Of a DNA stretch of 64,000 nt, positions 17,521 to 26,283 are shown piece by piece (positions within the stretch are counted from its first letter, which is position 1; each line of letters starts with the position of its first letter). The position numbers and the translations under genes are program-made. Below the pieces are notes generated by a model. It was not told where the DNA came from and searched no databases. It saw nothing but the letters and a program-made list of their open reading frames with translations. Source of the DNA: JALZEG01 sp046263255 (GTDB lineage: Bacteria > Actinomycetota > CADDZG01 > WHSQ01); NCBI GenBank assembly GCA_046263255.1, contig JBHELD010000015.1, positions 14,118 to 78,117 of the forward strand, in the 5' to 3' direction.

Positions 17521-17682
17521 CTAGCAGAACGGCGTCAGCTTGCACCAGAGCGGCAGCTCCTGGGGCGGGGGGTCGCACGGGTTGTCCGGGTCGGGACAGG
17601 CCGACGCGACGGAGGCGGGTCCGAGCGGCACCAGCGAGAGCGCCGCCACCAGCGCGCCGGCGAGCGCGATCCTCTTTCTCAT
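17521..17682 (-). CDS. Small secreted Cys-rich peptide
   Basis: The product has 53 residues. It starts MRKRIALAGALVAALSLVPL, a short classical signal peptide, likely cleaved after SVASA. The mature part is about 26 residues and Pro-rich with four Cys (ACPDPDNPCDPP, then LWCKLTPFC). ATG 17682 is preferred over the in-frame ATG at 17706 because GGGAGGAAT precedes it. Codon use and the ideal ribosome-binding site argue for a real gene. The function is unknown; four Cys in a tiny exported peptide could form two disulfides. Confidence 0.6.
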   Translation of the reverse strand: MRKRIALAGALVAALSLVPLGPASVASACPDPDNPCDPPPQELPLWCKLTPFC

Positions 17683-17723
17683 CGTCCGATTCCTCCCGTT
17701 CGTCATGGTCGTGGCGCGAGAGA

Positions 17724-18615
17724 TTAGGCCAAAGCGTCGAGCAGCGCGGCCAGCGGCCCCCCCAGACCGACGCGCTCGGCGGCCGCCAGGATCTCGTCGC
17801 GGGGCAGGTCCCGGGGCCGCGTCAGGTCGAGCGGCTCGATCGGGAGGTCCGTCGCGATCGTCACGACCTCCGCCGCCCGGCGTACGTAGTCCGCGTCGCG
17901 CCTCACCTTCCCCAGCGCGAGGCCCTCGCCCGTCTCCGCGGCTGCAAGGATCGCGTCGAGGCTCCCGTACCTCGCCACGAGCGCGGCGGCGAGCTTCTCG
18001 CCGATGCCCCGGACGCCCGGCAGGCCGTCGGAGGCGTCGGCCCCGCAGCACGGCGAAGTCGCGGTAGGCGCGGCCGGGTATGCCGTACCTGCGGGCGACG
18101 TAGCTTTCGTCGACGACCTCCACCCGGCTCACGCCCCGCACCGGGAAGAGCACCGCGACGACCGGGTCCCTGACGAGCTGGAAGAGGTCGCGGTCGCCCG
18201 AGAAGATCAGCACCCGTCCCGGCGCGCGCTGCGCGAGCGTGCCGATCACGTCCTCGGCCTCGTAGTCGGGAACGCCGACGACCGGGACGTCGCACATCTC
18301 GAGGAACCCGTAGAGGATCGGGACCTGCGCCGCGAGCCGCTTCTCCGCCGCCTGCTGCGCGCTGCCCGGGGCGGCCCGGAAGCCCTTGTACGACTCGACG
18401 AGCTCGACGCGCCACGAGGGGCGCCAGCTTGCGTCGGCGGCGCACGCGAGGTAGCCGGGGTCGTGGTCGGCGACGAGCCGGGCGAGCATCCGGAAGAAGC
18501 CGTGCGCCGCGTTGATCGGCGTCCCTTCGGGCGTCGTGACGGTCTCGGGGGTCGAGAACAGCGCGCGGTAGAAGAGGCTCGGGGCGTCGACGAGCAACGT
18601 CGGCGAGTCGTCCAC
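17724..18615 (-). pseudogene. 5'-3' exonuclease (PolA N-terminal type), frameshifted
   Basis: The 5' part from GTG 18615 reads TLLVDAPSLFYRALFSTPE, then DYEAEDVIGTLAQRAPG and FSGDRDLFQLV, matching the resolvase-like domain with its metal-binding Asp residues. Near 18045 one extra C breaks the frame: CTG CGG GGC C GAC GCC would otherwise read LRGDASDGLPGVRGIGEK, the helix-hairpin-helix region. The remaining frame continues to ARYGSLDAILAAAE and stops at 17724, giving the full family length of about 296 residues if corrected. Without correction the frame runs on into the small peptide gene. Either a recent single-base insertion or an assembly error. A TAAGCT hexamer 6 bases before the GTG suggests a leaderless start. 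Confidence 0.85.
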
Positions 18616-18621
18616 CGGTGG

Positions 18622-18627
18622 AGCTTA
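18622..18627 (-). promoter_or_regulatory. -10-like hexamer, leaderless exonuclease start
   Basis: TAAGCT on the minus strand (TANNNT pattern) ends 6 bases before the GTG start of the exonuclease gene, and no Shine-Dalgarno is present. This geometry fits a leaderless transcript. Confidence 0.35.
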
Positions 18628-18727
18628 GGGGGGCGGGGGCCGAAGGGGATGCCCGGGCCCGACAAGCCCTTGACGGCGTTCCCTCGGCGGCGAAGATTCG
18701 AGGAACGCTCCCGATCCAAGCGGAGGG

Positions 18728-19189
18728 ATGACCGTCGCAGCCGCCGTGACCTTGCGCGACGTCTCGCCGGAGGACGTCGCCGTCTTCTACGAGCATCAGC
18801 GCGACGCCGAGTCGAACGCCATGGCGGCGTTCCCGGCGCGGGAGCACGACGCTCACGCGGCGCACTGGGGCAAGATCCTCGCCGACGAGTCGGTCGTGAC
18901 CAGGACGGTCCTGTACGACGGGCGAGTAGCCGGGAACGTCGTCAGCTGGCACGACGGGACGCGCCGTCTGGTCGGCTACTGGATCGACCGGAGCTTCTGG
19001 GGCAGAGGGATCGCGACCGGCGCGCTGTCACGGCTGCTGGCGATCGTTCGCGAGCGGCCCCTGCACGCGCACGTCGCCGCTCACAACACGGGATCGATCC
19101 GCGTGCTCGAGAAGTGCGGCTTCCGGCGCACGGGCGTCGAAGAGGGGCACGACGGGTTCGTGGACGTGCTGATGGAGCTGCGCTCCTAG
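18728..19189 (+). CDS. GNAT family N-acetyltransferase
   Basis: The 153-residue product is a Gcn5-related acetyltransferase, transferring an acetyl group from CoA to an unknown amine. The acetyl-CoA motif A is visible as YWIDRSFWGRGIATGALSRL, with the RxGxA-like GRGIAT pyrophosphate loop. Motif B follows as VAAHNTGSIRVLEKCGFRRTG. ATG 18728 follows GCGGAGGG, a good ribosome-binding site. This RimJ-like arrangement is common for protein or antibiotic acetyltransferases, but no substrate can be assigned. Confidence 0.88.
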   Translation: MTVAAAVTLRDVSPEDVAVFYEHQRDAESNAMAAFPAREHDAHAAHWGKILADESVVTRTVLYDGRVAGNVVSWHDGTRRLVGYWIDRSFWGRGIATGALSRLLAIVRERPLHAHVAAHNTGSIRVLEKCGFRRTGVEEGHDGFVDVLMELRS

Positions 19190-19242
19190 GACGCTGTGGC
19201 CGCGAGATCCCGGCTCGTTTGACCGGCGCGTCGACCGTTGCG

Positions 19243-20733
19243 ATGCTCGGTGACCGCCGGCCGAGAGAAGGGGGCGAGCCTACGGAGACCGGAACCCGCG
19301 GCATCGACTTCCGCGCCGTCGACGGCAGGCGCAGCTCCCAGACCGCCGGCAGGACCGTCTTCTCCGAGGCCGCCGCGTCCGTCGACGCCTCACTGGCGGC
19401 GGCGATCGCGCGGCACAAGGAGTGGCGCAAGAGCTACCTCGGCCCGGTGAGGCAGATCGTCGAGGCGGGCGCCCGCTCCGGCAAGGACGCTCTCCGCATC
19501 GCGGGGGAAGGGCTGGCGGCGATCCACCAGAACGTCGTGTTCCGCCGCGGCGAGCGGGAGGCTCCTCTGCCCGAAGCGCTGGAGGACGCGCGGGACACGC
19601 CGTTCGAGACCGGCGCCATCACGGGCCGCGGCGCGGGACGGCGGGAGGTCGCGGTCCCCTACCGCGGCGCGACGCTGCGCGGTGACGCCCTCAGACGGCA
19701 GCTCGACGCGTGGGTCGACGCGGGCACGGCGGAGCCGTCTTGCGCCCATGCGGTCGCGGCGGTGATCGAGAACCCCGACTGGCTCGACCTCTCCGGCCCG
19801 ACGTTCGTGCTGCTGGGGGCCGCGGCCGAGATGGGGCCGCTCGAGTGGCTCTGCCGCTGGGGCGCGGACGTCGTCGCGGTCGACCTCGACCGTCGCGGGG
19901 TGTGGGATCGCATCGCGAGCGTGGCGACCGAAGGGAGCGGCCGCGTCCGGTTCCCGGAGCGGGGGGGCGAGCGAGGCGCCGACCTGCTCGCGGACACTCC
20001 GGAGATCGCGGCTTGGCTCCGGTCGATCGACGGGCCCCTCGTCGTCGGCAGCTACGCGTACGCGGACGGGTCGACGTTCCTCAAGCTCGCGGCCGCGCTG
20101 GACGCGCTGACGGCCGCCCTGCAACGGGATCGCGCCGGAGTCTCCATCGCGTACCTCGCGACGCCGACCGACGTCTTCGCCGTTCCCGCCGAGGTGGTCG
20201 CTCGGTCGCGCGGCCGGAAGGTCTCGCCGCCGGCACGCCTCATCGGGAAGGCGACGAACGGCAGGCTCTTCGGCCCGAACTACCCCGGCCTGGTCGAGGG
20301 CGAGAACGGCCGCCGGTGGGGCATCGCCGACTCGCTGGTCCCGCAGCAGGGCCCGAACTACGCGCTCGCGAAGATGCTGCAGCGGTGGCGCGCGATCGTC
20401 GCCCGCGAGGAGGGCACGCTCTCGTCGGCGAACGTCGCGCCCGCGACGCGCACGCGCTCCGTCGTCAAGAACAGGATCCTCGCGGCCGCGTACCGCGGGG
20501 CCCCCGCGTTCGGCATCGAGGTCTTCGAGCCCGAGACCAGCCGCGCGCTGATGGCCGCCTTGCTGGTCCACGACCTTCGCAACCCGAGGGCCGCAGCGCG
20601 CCCGGAGACGCCGCTGGACCACCCGTTCGACCTGTTCGCCGACGGCGCCGCGCACGGCGGGCTGTGGAGCGTGCCGTACGCGCCGCGATCCGTGCTGCCC
20701 CTGGCGGTGGCGATTGGAGCGGCCAAGAGGTGA
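19243..20733 (+). CDS. Conserved hypothetical protein with a Rossmann-like segment
   Basis: The 496-residue product has no signal peptide or membrane helix. A Rossmann-like nucleotide-binding stretch lies near residues 185-215 (TFVLLGAAAEMGPLEWL, then WGADVVAVDLDRRG). Other conserved-looking segments are GSYAYADGSTFLKLAAALDA, ATPTDVFAVPAEVV and LVPQQGPNYALAKMLQRWR. I do not recognise a characterised family. A TTG at 19219 would add eight residues; ATG 19243 is preferred, although no strong Shine-Dalgarno exists for either. An NAD(P)- or SAM-dependent function is possible from the glycine-containing loop followed by an acidic VDLD, but this is inference. Confidence 0.75.
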   Translation: MLGDRRPREGGEPTETGTRGIDFRAVDGRRSSQTAGRTVFSEAAASVDASLAAAIARHKEWRKSYLGPVRQIVEAGARSGKDALRIAGEGLAAIHQNVVFRRGEREAPLPEALEDARDTPFETGAITGRGAGRREVAVPYRGATLRGDALRRQLDAWVDAGTAEPSCAHAVAAVIENPDWLDLSGPTFVLLGAAAEMGPLEWLCRWGADVVAVDLDRRGVWDRIASVATEGSGRVRFPERGGERGADLLADTPEIAAWLRSIDGPLVVGSYAYADGSTFLKLAAALDALTAALQRDRAGVSIAYLATPTDVFAVPAEVVARSRGRKVSPPARLIGKATNGRLFGPNYPGLVEGENGRRWGIADSLVPQQGPNYALAKMLQRWRAIVAREEGTLSSANVAPATRTRSVVKNRILAAAYRGAPAFGIEVFEPETSRALMAALLVHDLRNPRAAARPETPLDHPFDLFADGAAHGGLWSVPYAPRSVLPLAVAIGAAKR

Positions 20734-20739
20734 CGGAGG

Positions 20740-20925
20740 CTAGACGCCGAAGCCCCCGCCTCCGCCCTTCGACGACCACAGAAACGAGCGGCTCTGCTTC
20801 TCCTCCGAGTCCCATTGCGGGTCACGCCACCTCATCAGCCACCTGAAGAACAGCGCGACGCCCACGAACGCCCCTGCGAGAACCATCCAGAACAGCAACG
20901 TCCACCTCTTTCCTATCGCAACCAT
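20740..20925 (-). CDS. Small single-pass membrane protein
   Basis: The 61-residue frame starts MVAIGKRWTLLFWMVLAGAF and has one strong transmembrane helix (about residues 9-29). A basic RWLMRWRD follows, then a soluble tail ending SSKGGGGGFGV. Composition and the ATG support a real gene, but no clear Shine-Dalgarno is seen and no family is recognised. It converges with the gene at 19243-20733. Confidence 0.45.
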   Translation of the reverse strand: MVAIGKRWTLLFWMVLAGAFVGVALFFRWLMRWRDPQWDSEEKQSRSFLWSSKGGGGGFGV

Positions 20926-20982
20926 GGTAGGGCCGCGCCGCGAGCTCAGATACGGCTTTGCTGCGGCTCCACGCCTGCCAGG

Positions 20983-21738
20983 TCAGGCCATCTCCCTGCG
21001 CTCGAACGCCCACGCCGCCAGGAGCAGCAGGGCCGCGGCCCACGACACCACGATCAGCGCCGCAGCGGCCGTCGATTGATCCGCCACTCCGAAGTCCGCC
21101 GTACCGAAGACGACGCGCCCCATGTTCGGTCCGATGAGCCAGTCGCTCCACGCCGGCTTCCAGCTCCGGAGCAGCGGCTCCCCGATCAGCAGGTAGGCGA
21201 CGCCTCCGCCGAAGCCGGCGGCGGTGTTCTTCCCGAGCGTCGCGAGCGAGAACCCGACGACGACGGCGGCGGCGGCGACGGCGGCCACCCGGCCTGCGGT
21301 CGCCAGGTAGTCCGCCCACCAGGCACCGTCGACCCCGGCGAACGTCCCGTTCGCGGCCGCCGCGGGCAGCATCGCGACCGTGAAGAAAGCCATCAGAGCG
21401 GCGACGAACAGCGCTGCGAACGCCGCCGCGGCCACGACCTTACCGGCGAGCACCCTCCCCCGCCGCGGCTCCCACGTGAGCAACGCGGTCACGGTCCGCT
21501 GCGGCCACTCGGCGCCGATGGCGCTGGCGCCGGTGAGCCATCCCACGAGGATCAGGGGGAACCCCATGATCTGCACCAGGTTGGTCTCCAGCGTCGCGAA
21601 CCTGAAGCCCTCGGTAGCCGATCGCAGGAATAAGACGACGGCGCCGATCGCGATCGCCAGCGCGATCAGCCCTCCGACCCACCGGTAGAGGCGGCGCGAC
21701 CGCAGCCTCAGGAGCTCGGACCGGAGCAGGGCCCTCAC
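20983..21738 (-). CDS. ABC-2 type transporter permease
   Basis: The 251-residue integral membrane protein is the partner of the ATPase encoded just upstream. It starts VRALLRSELLRLRSRRLYRW and has about six hydrophobic helices, including LIALAIAIGAVVLFL, MGFPLILVGWLTGASAIG, AAFAALFVAALMAFF and AAALIVVSWAAALLLLAAW. A short cytoplasmic segment AEWPQRTVTALLTWEPRR matches the ABC2 membrane subfamily. GTG 21738 overlaps the ATPase stop (GTGA), indicating coupled translation. Likely an exporter; the substrate is unknown. Confidence 0.85.
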   Translation of the reverse strand: MRALLRSELLRLRSRRLYRWVGGLIALAIAIGAVVLFLRSATEGFRFATLETNLVQIMGFPLILVGWLTGASAIGAEWPQRTVTALLTWEPRRGRVLAGKVVAAAAFAALFVAALMAFFTVAMLPAAAANGTFAGVDGAWWADYLATAGRVAAVAAAAVVVGFSLATLGKNTAAGFGGGVAYLLIGEPLLRSWKPAWSDWLIGPNMGRVVFGTADFGVADQSTAAAALIVVSWAAALLLLAAWAFERREMA

Positions 21739-22658
21739 AGCGCTCCCTCCGCGTTGCCGGTCAGCTGCAGGAACACGGTCTCGAGGTCCGCCTCGTCCGG
21801 ACGCAGCTCCGACGGATAGAGGTGCTCTGCCGCCAGAGCGCGCGATACCACCGATCCGTCGCCCTCGGGCAGCGCGACGCGGACGCGGTCGTCGACGACG
21901 ACCGCGTCCAGCCCCGCGCGCCTCAGCACGTCCGCGCCGCGCGCCGGGTCCGCGACCTTCACGAAGACGGCGTGCGCGGTGGTGCCGCGCAGGAGCTCCC
22001 CGACCGATCCCTGGGCGACGAGCTTTCCCCGCGAGAGGATCCCCACGCGGTCGCACATGAGCTGGACCTCGCTCAGGATGTGGCTCGAGACCAGGATCGT
22101 CCGGCCCTCGGCGGCCAGACGCCGCAGCAGCTCGCGCACCTCTCTGATCCCCGCCGGGTCGAGCCCGTTCGCCGGCTCGTCGAGGATCAACAGCTCGGGG
22201 TCCTTCAGCAGCGCAGCAGCGATCGCGAGGCGCTGGCGCATGCCCAGCGAGTACGTCTTGACCAGGTGCCGCTCGCGCCCCGCGAGCCCCACCATCTCGA
22301 TCGCCGAGTCGATGCGGGCGGCCGGGATGCCTTGAAGGGTCCCGAGCACCTCGAGGTTCCGGCGCCCGGAGAACGTTCCGAACAGCGCCGGGGTCTCGAC
22401 GATCGACCCGACGCGCGCGATCACGCGGTGGAGGTCGGCCTGCGAGTCCGCGCCGAAGATGCTGCAAGACCCCGACGTCGGGGTCGTCAGGCCCAGCAGG
22501 CACCGGATCGTCGTCGTCTTGCCCGAGCCGTTCGGGCCGAGGAAGCCGAAGACGCCGCCGGGATCCACCGCCAGGTCCAGCCCGTCGAGAGCGCGCGTCG
22601 TGCCGGCCCGCAGCGACTGGTAGTCCTTTACGAGCCCCCTCGTCTCGATGACCGCCAC
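21735..22658 (-). CDS. ABC transporter ATP-binding protein
   Basis: The 307-residue ATPase has Walker A (FLGPNGSGKTTT), a signature region TYSLGMRQRLAIAAALL (LGMRQ in place of LSGGQ), Walker B (LLILDEPANGLD) and the His switch SSHILSEVQ. This layout is that of the CcmA/NatA-type exporters for drugs, lantibiotics or lipids. GTG 22658 is chosen because it begins VAVIETRGLVKDY. It pairs with the overlapping permease downstream. Confidence 0.9.
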   Translation of the reverse strand: MAVIETRGLVKDYQSLRAGTTRALDGLDLAVDPGGVFGFLGPNGSGKTTTIRCLLGLTTPTSGSCSIFGADSQADLHRVIARVGSIVETPALFGTFSGRRNLEVLGTLQGIPAARIDSAIEMVGLAGRERHLVKTYSLGMRQRLAIAAALLKDPELLILDEPANGLDPAGIREVRELLRRLAAEGRTILVSSHILSEVQLMCDRVGILSRGKLVAQGSVGELLRGTTAHAVFVKVADPARGADVLRRAGLDAVVVDDRVRVALPEGDGSVVSRALAAEHLYPSELRPDEADLETVFLQLTGNAEGAL

Positions 22659-22742
22659 CCGCGCACGATACGGCCTCCGCGGAGTCGCCGGAGCGGCCGC
22701 GATGCGGCCGCGTCGCGCCCGCCTTCGCCGCCGGGGCACGGC

Positions 22743-22748
22743 TACAAT
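22743..22748 (+). promoter_or_regulatory. -10 hexamer upstream of CADD gene
   Basis: TACAAT at 22743-22748 is a consensus-like -10 box, 31 bases upstream of the ATG. A Shine-Dalgarno GGAGGAG lies at 22769-22775, giving a short conventional leader. No clear -35 is visible. Confidence 0.4.
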
Positions 22749-22779
22749 CCCCGCACTCGGACGGATCTGGAGGAGAGCC

Positions 22780-23451
22780 ATGGCTGGGAGCACGGACATC
22801 GCAGGACGGCTGGACCGGAGCATCGCGGGCGACCGGCTCCTCGACCACCCCTTCTACCGCGCGTGGGCGGACGGCACGTTGACGAGCGAAGACCTCGGCT
22901 TCTACGCGCGGCAGTACTGGCGCCAGGTCGAGGCGTTCCCCGGATACCTCGACGCGCTCGCGCGGAGGCTCCCCGACTCGCCCGCGCGCCGCAGCGTCCT
23001 CGACAACCTCTCCGATGAACGCGACGGCGACCACCCCGGCCTGTGGCTGAGGTTCTCCGAGGCCGTGGGCGCCGACGCGGCGGCGGTCGCGGCCACGCCC
23101 GCGGAGGCGGAGACGCTCGCGTGCATCGACGCCTTCGAGTCCGCCGTCCGGACGCGGTCGCCGCTGTTCGCGCTCGGGATGATCTACGGCTACGAGTCGC
23201 AGACCCCGGAGGTGAGCGAGACGAAGATCTCCGGGCTGCGCAACCTCTACGGCGTCGACGGCCCCGGCATCGAGTATTTCGAGCTGCACGGGGAGCTCGA
23301 CGTCGAGCACGCCCGCGAGCTCGCGGGGTCGATCGCAGAGCTCGCGGACGGCGAGGACGACCTGCGGACCGCGGAGGATGGCGCGGTCGCCGGCGCCCGC
23401 GCCATCCGTGGGCTGCTCGACGGCGTAGCCCGCGTCCGCGGCATCGGCTGA
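22780..23451 (+). CDS. CADD family heme-oxygenase-like protein (putative folate-related oxidase)
   Basis: The 223-residue product belongs to the TenA/PqqC/CADD helical superfamily. It has DHPFYRAWADGTLTSEDL, then YARQYWRQVEAFPGYLDAL, where the Glu is a metal ligand. A second cluster includes DERDGDHPGLWLRFSEAVG and IEYFELHGELDVEHAREL. In Chlamydia, CADD is a dimetal oxygenase that makes p-aminobenzoate for folate, sacrificing its own tyrosine. This family match is strong, but the reaction here is inferred. ATG 22780 follows GGAGGAGAGCC. A metallophosphoesterase gene begins 7 bases downstream on the same strand and is probably co-transcribed. Confidence 0.85.
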   Translation: MAGSTDIAGRLDRSIAGDRLLDHPFYRAWADGTLTSEDLGFYARQYWRQVEAFPGYLDALARRLPDSPARRSVLDNLSDERDGDHPGLWLRFSEAVGADAAAVAATPAEAETLACIDAFESAVRTRSPLFALGMIYGYESQTPEVSETKISGLRNLYGVDGPGIEYFELHGELDVEHARELAGSIAELADGEDDLRTAEDGAVAGARAIRGLLDGVARVRGIG

Positions 23452-23458
23452 CGCGGCC

Positions 23459-24202
23459 GTGACGCGCGCGGCGCGCGTCGCCGCCCTCTACGACGTCCAC
23501 GGCAACCTGGCCGCGCTCCAGGCCGCTCTGGCGGAGGCGCGCGCTCTCGGCGCCGAGCTCGTCGTGTTCGGAGGCGACGTGGCGTGGGGGGCGTTCCCGC
23601 GCGAGGCCCTCGAGCTCGTCATGGATCCCGGGCTGCCGGCGCTCCACGTCCGCGGCAACGCGGATCGCTCGGTGGCCGAGCCTGGAGACGAGACGCCGGA
23701 GTGGGTCGAGGAGATCACGCGCTGGTGTCACGAGCGTCTGGACGACCGCCACCGGACGTTCCTGCTGGATCAGAGCGAGTCGGTCGCGGTGTCGGTTGAC
23801 GGCCTCGGCGACGTCCTGTTCTGTCACGGCTCCCCGCGCAGCGACGAGGAGTCGCTCACGGTGCTGACGCCCGAGGACCGGCTGAGGCAGGCCGTCGCGG
23901 ACGTGCAGCAGGGCACCATGGTGTGCGGTCACACGCACATGCAGTTCGACCGGACCGCCGGAGACAAGCGCGTGGTCAACGCGGGGAGCGTCGGGATGCC
24001 GTACGAAGGCGCGCCCGGAGCGTACTGGGCGCTGCTGTCGGACACGGTGTCGTTGCGCCGGACGCCCTACGACTACGACGCGGCGGCGGCGGCAGTCGCG
24101 TCGAGCGGATGCCCCCACGCGGAGGAGCTCGCGAAGGACGTGCTCGCGCCGCCGCCGCGCGACGAGACGGCACGGCGGTTCGAGGGGCCGGCTCCCGAAT
24201 AG
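23459..24202 (+). CDS. Metallophosphoesterase (YfcE/MJ0936-like)
   Basis: The 247-residue product has the calcineurin-like metal motifs ALYDVHGNLAALQAAL (D-x-H), VVFGGDVAWG (GD-x-x), LHVRGNADRSV (GN-D), LFCHGSPRSDEE (GH-like) and VCGHTHMQFDR (GH-x-H). These coordinate two metals for phosphodiester or phosphomonoester hydrolysis. It is a cytoplasmic enzyme; the substrate is unknown. A GTG at 23459 starts it, 7 bases after CADD. A paralogous gene lies at 60126-60821. Confidence 0.9.
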   Translation: MTRAARVAALYDVHGNLAALQAALAEARALGAELVVFGGDVAWGAFPREALELVMDPGLPALHVRGNADRSVAEPGDETPEWVEEITRWCHERLDDRHRTFLLDQSESVAVSVDGLGDVLFCHGSPRSDEESLTVLTPEDRLRQAVADVQQGTMVCGHTHMQFDRTAGDKRVVNAGSVGMPYEGAPGAYWALLSDTVSLRRTPYDYDAAAAAVASSGCPHAEELAKDVLAPPPRDETARRFEGPAPE

Positions 24203-24209
24203 CCCGCGG

Positions 24210-25247
24210 CTAGCGCCGCGCCGAGTAGCCGAACGACCCTTTGACGTCGCCGCGCGCGCTCGGGAGCAGCTCGATCCACGTAGACCCCGGCGTCAGGGTG
24301 ATGGCGCGGCCCGAGCCGGTCTCGTACGTCACCTTGTCGTCCTTCGACTTCCGCACCCAGCGCCCGACCATGACCCTGCCGTCGCGGAAGACGAGCGCGC
24401 GCCCGGTGCCCGTCACGTCCGCGATCTCGATCGACGGGTTGCCCGCGACGTCGAAGATCCGGGTCGAATTGTTGACCACGTGCTCCTCGATGATCACGTT
24501 GTCGACGGCGATCCGGCGCCCCGTGTCGGCGAGGAAGTCCGCGCCGCGTTCGCTGCGCCACCACCTGCCCCGGTCGTAGGTGTACGTGATCGACGTCGCG
24601 AGGCCGAAGCTCAACGTCACCGTACGGGCGGGCCGCCACGGCCCGGTCATCTCGCCGAAGGTGAAAATGCCGGCCGGCGGCGGATCGGCGAACTCGGCGG
24701 CGCCGAGGCGGCGGAGCATCCGCGTGTTGCCGTAGAGGGTGTGCTCGAGGCCGATTCCCGGGCGAGGCACGCGCCGCATGGCCGCACCCGCACCGTCCTC
24801 GTCGATCAGGACCACCCGCGCCGACGAGAGCGCCTTGCGGACGATGTCGTTGCCGCCCGCCGAGGCGAGGATGCGCGTCGTGGGCGTCATGATCGCGGGG
24901 TCGACCTCGCGCGCGCTGCGGACCGGGCCCACCTTCGTCGCGTCGCTGCAGTGGAAGATCGCCATGAAGCGCGTCATCCCGCCTTCCACCTGCTCCTCGT
25001 AGACGACCTCTGCATGCTCGAGCCCAGACAGGGGGTATGCCGCCGGGGAGTTCTCGACCTTCACCGCGACGGCTGGGCGCGCGGCGTGTGCGGCCGAAGG
25101 CGCCTCGAGGCCGGAGAGCGGGCAGAGGACCGGTTCGGGACGGGAGCCGCGCGCCGCGACCGATCCCGCGTCGCTGCCGGACGCGGCGCTGCAGGCGGCG
25201 GCGAGCAACGCCGCGGCGGCGAGCAGTCCGCAGGCTTTACCTCGCAA
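24210..25247 (-). CDS. DUF3048 domain lipoprotein
   Basis: The 345-residue product has a lipoprotein signal (LLAAAALLAAACSAASG, with lipobox Cys). The DUF3048 N-terminal domain follows, with VAVKVENSPAAYPLSGLEHA, then VVYEEQVEGGMTRFMAIFHC and VGPVRSAREVDPAIM. The C-terminal domain contains RIAVDNVIIEEHVV and GRALVFRDGRVMVGRWV. The family is found in actinobacteria and firmicutes (YerB type) and its biochemical role is unknown. The TTG start at 25247 overlaps the 3' end of a second DUF3048 gene by 11 bases, so the two are translated from one mRNA. Confidence 0.85.
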   Translation of the reverse strand: MRGKACGLLAAAALLAAACSAASGSDAGSVAARGSRPEPVLCPLSGLEAPSAAHAARPAVAVKVENSPAAYPLSGLEHAEVVYEEQVEGGMTRFMAIFHCSDATKVGPVRSAREVDPAIMTPTTRILASAGGNDIVRKALSSARVVLIDEDGAGAAMRRVPRPGIGLEHTLYGNTRMLRRLGAAEFADPPPAGIFTFGEMTGPWRPARTVTLSFGLATSITYTYDRGRWWRSERGADFLADTGRRIAVDNVIIEEHVVNNSTRIFDVAGNPSIEIADVTGTGRALVFRDGRVMVGRWVRKSKDDKVTYETGSGRAITLTPGSTWIELLPSARGDVKGSFGYSARR

Positions 25248-26283
25248 CGCTGAACGTTCCCTTCACGTCGCCCTCCTTGTCGGGAAGCAGCTCGATCCAC
25301 GTCGTGCCGGGCTTGAGGACGAAGGCGTCGCCGGAGCGCGTCTCGAACCGCACGGGCTCGTCCTCGGACTCGCGGGACCACCTCCCGGCGAACATCCGCC
25401 CGTCGCGGAACAGGAACGCGCGTCCGGATCCGGTGACGTCCACGATCTCGGGCGACGGCGTTCCGAGGGAGTCGCTGACGGCCTCCGAGTGATCGACCGT
25501 GTGCTCCTCGATCAGGACGTTGTCGACCTCGAGCTGGGCGCCCACGTCGTCGACGAGGGGCTGCTCGTCGTCGCTACGCGCCCACCTCTCGCCGTTCCAG
25601 TCGTAGGTGACGACCGTTCCCGCGCTGAACGTGACGGTGATCGAACGGACGCGGCGCCCCGTCCCCTGGAGGTCGCCGAACTCGAAGAGGTCGTCCGGCG
25701 GGGGCTCCTCGTAGGAGCGCCGCCCGATCTTCCGGATCGCGGCGGTGTCGGCGTAGAGCGTGTGCTCGGACGTGATCCCCGGACGCTCGATCCGCGTCAT
25801 CGCGTCGCGCGCGCGCGGCTCGTCGATCGTCACGATGCCGGCGTCGTCCAGCGCCCTGCGGACGATGTCGTTGCCCCCGGCGGCGCCGAGGATCAGCGTG
25901 TAGGGCGACATGATCGGAGGATCGACGATGCGCGCGCTCCGGACCGGCCCCGCCTGCGGCGAATCCGTGCAGTGGTAGATCGCCATGAACCGGGTCAGTC
26001 CCCCTTCGACGGGTTCCTCGTAGACGATCTCGGCGTCGGCGAGACCGGACAGGGGGTACGCGATCGGGTTGTTCTCGATCTTGATCGCGACGGCGGGACG
26101 GTCGACCAGCGACTCCCGCGCCGGGTCGAGCGACGTCAGCGGGCACTCGGGATCTTTCGCGAGCTCGCCGATGACCGGAACGTCCTCGATCGCGCCCTTG
26201 TTCAAGAGCAGGAAGAAGATCCCGGCCGCGAGCGCGAGCACGCCTCCTGCGATGATCGCCGCGCGCTTCGCACTCCTCGTCAA
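25237..26283 (-). CDS. DUF3048 domain membrane-anchored protein
   Basis: The 348-residue product is paralogous to its downstream neighbour. It has an uncleaved N-terminal anchor (AAIIAGGVLALAAGIFFLLL), then the DUF3048 core with VAIKIENNPIAYPLSGLADA, VYEEPVEGGLTRFMAIYHC and NVLIEEHTVDHSEAVSD. It ends in GTTWIELLPDKEGDVKG, as its neighbour does. TTG 26283 is preferred because GGAGGAGGGACGC precedes it. Where the neighbour is a lipoprotein, this one is a transmembrane-anchored version; a tandem duplication with divergent anchoring is a fair inference. Confidence 0.85.
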   Translation of the reverse strand: MTRSAKRAAIIAGGVLALAAGIFFLLLNKGAIEDVPVIGELAKDPECPLTSLDPARESLVDRPAVAIKIENNPIAYPLSGLADAEIVYEEPVEGGLTRFMAIYHCTDSPQAGPVRSARIVDPPIMSPYTLILGAAGGNDIVRRALDDAGIVTIDEPRARDAMTRIERPGITSEHTLYADTAAIRKIGRRSYEEPPPDDLFEFGDLQGTGRRVRSITVTFSAGTVVTYDWNGERWARSDDEQPLVDDVGAQLEVDNVLIEEHTVDHSEAVSDSLGTPSPEIVDVTGSGRAFLFRDGRMFAGRWSRESEDEPVRFETRSGDAFVLKPGTTWIELLPDKEGDVKGTFSVAR

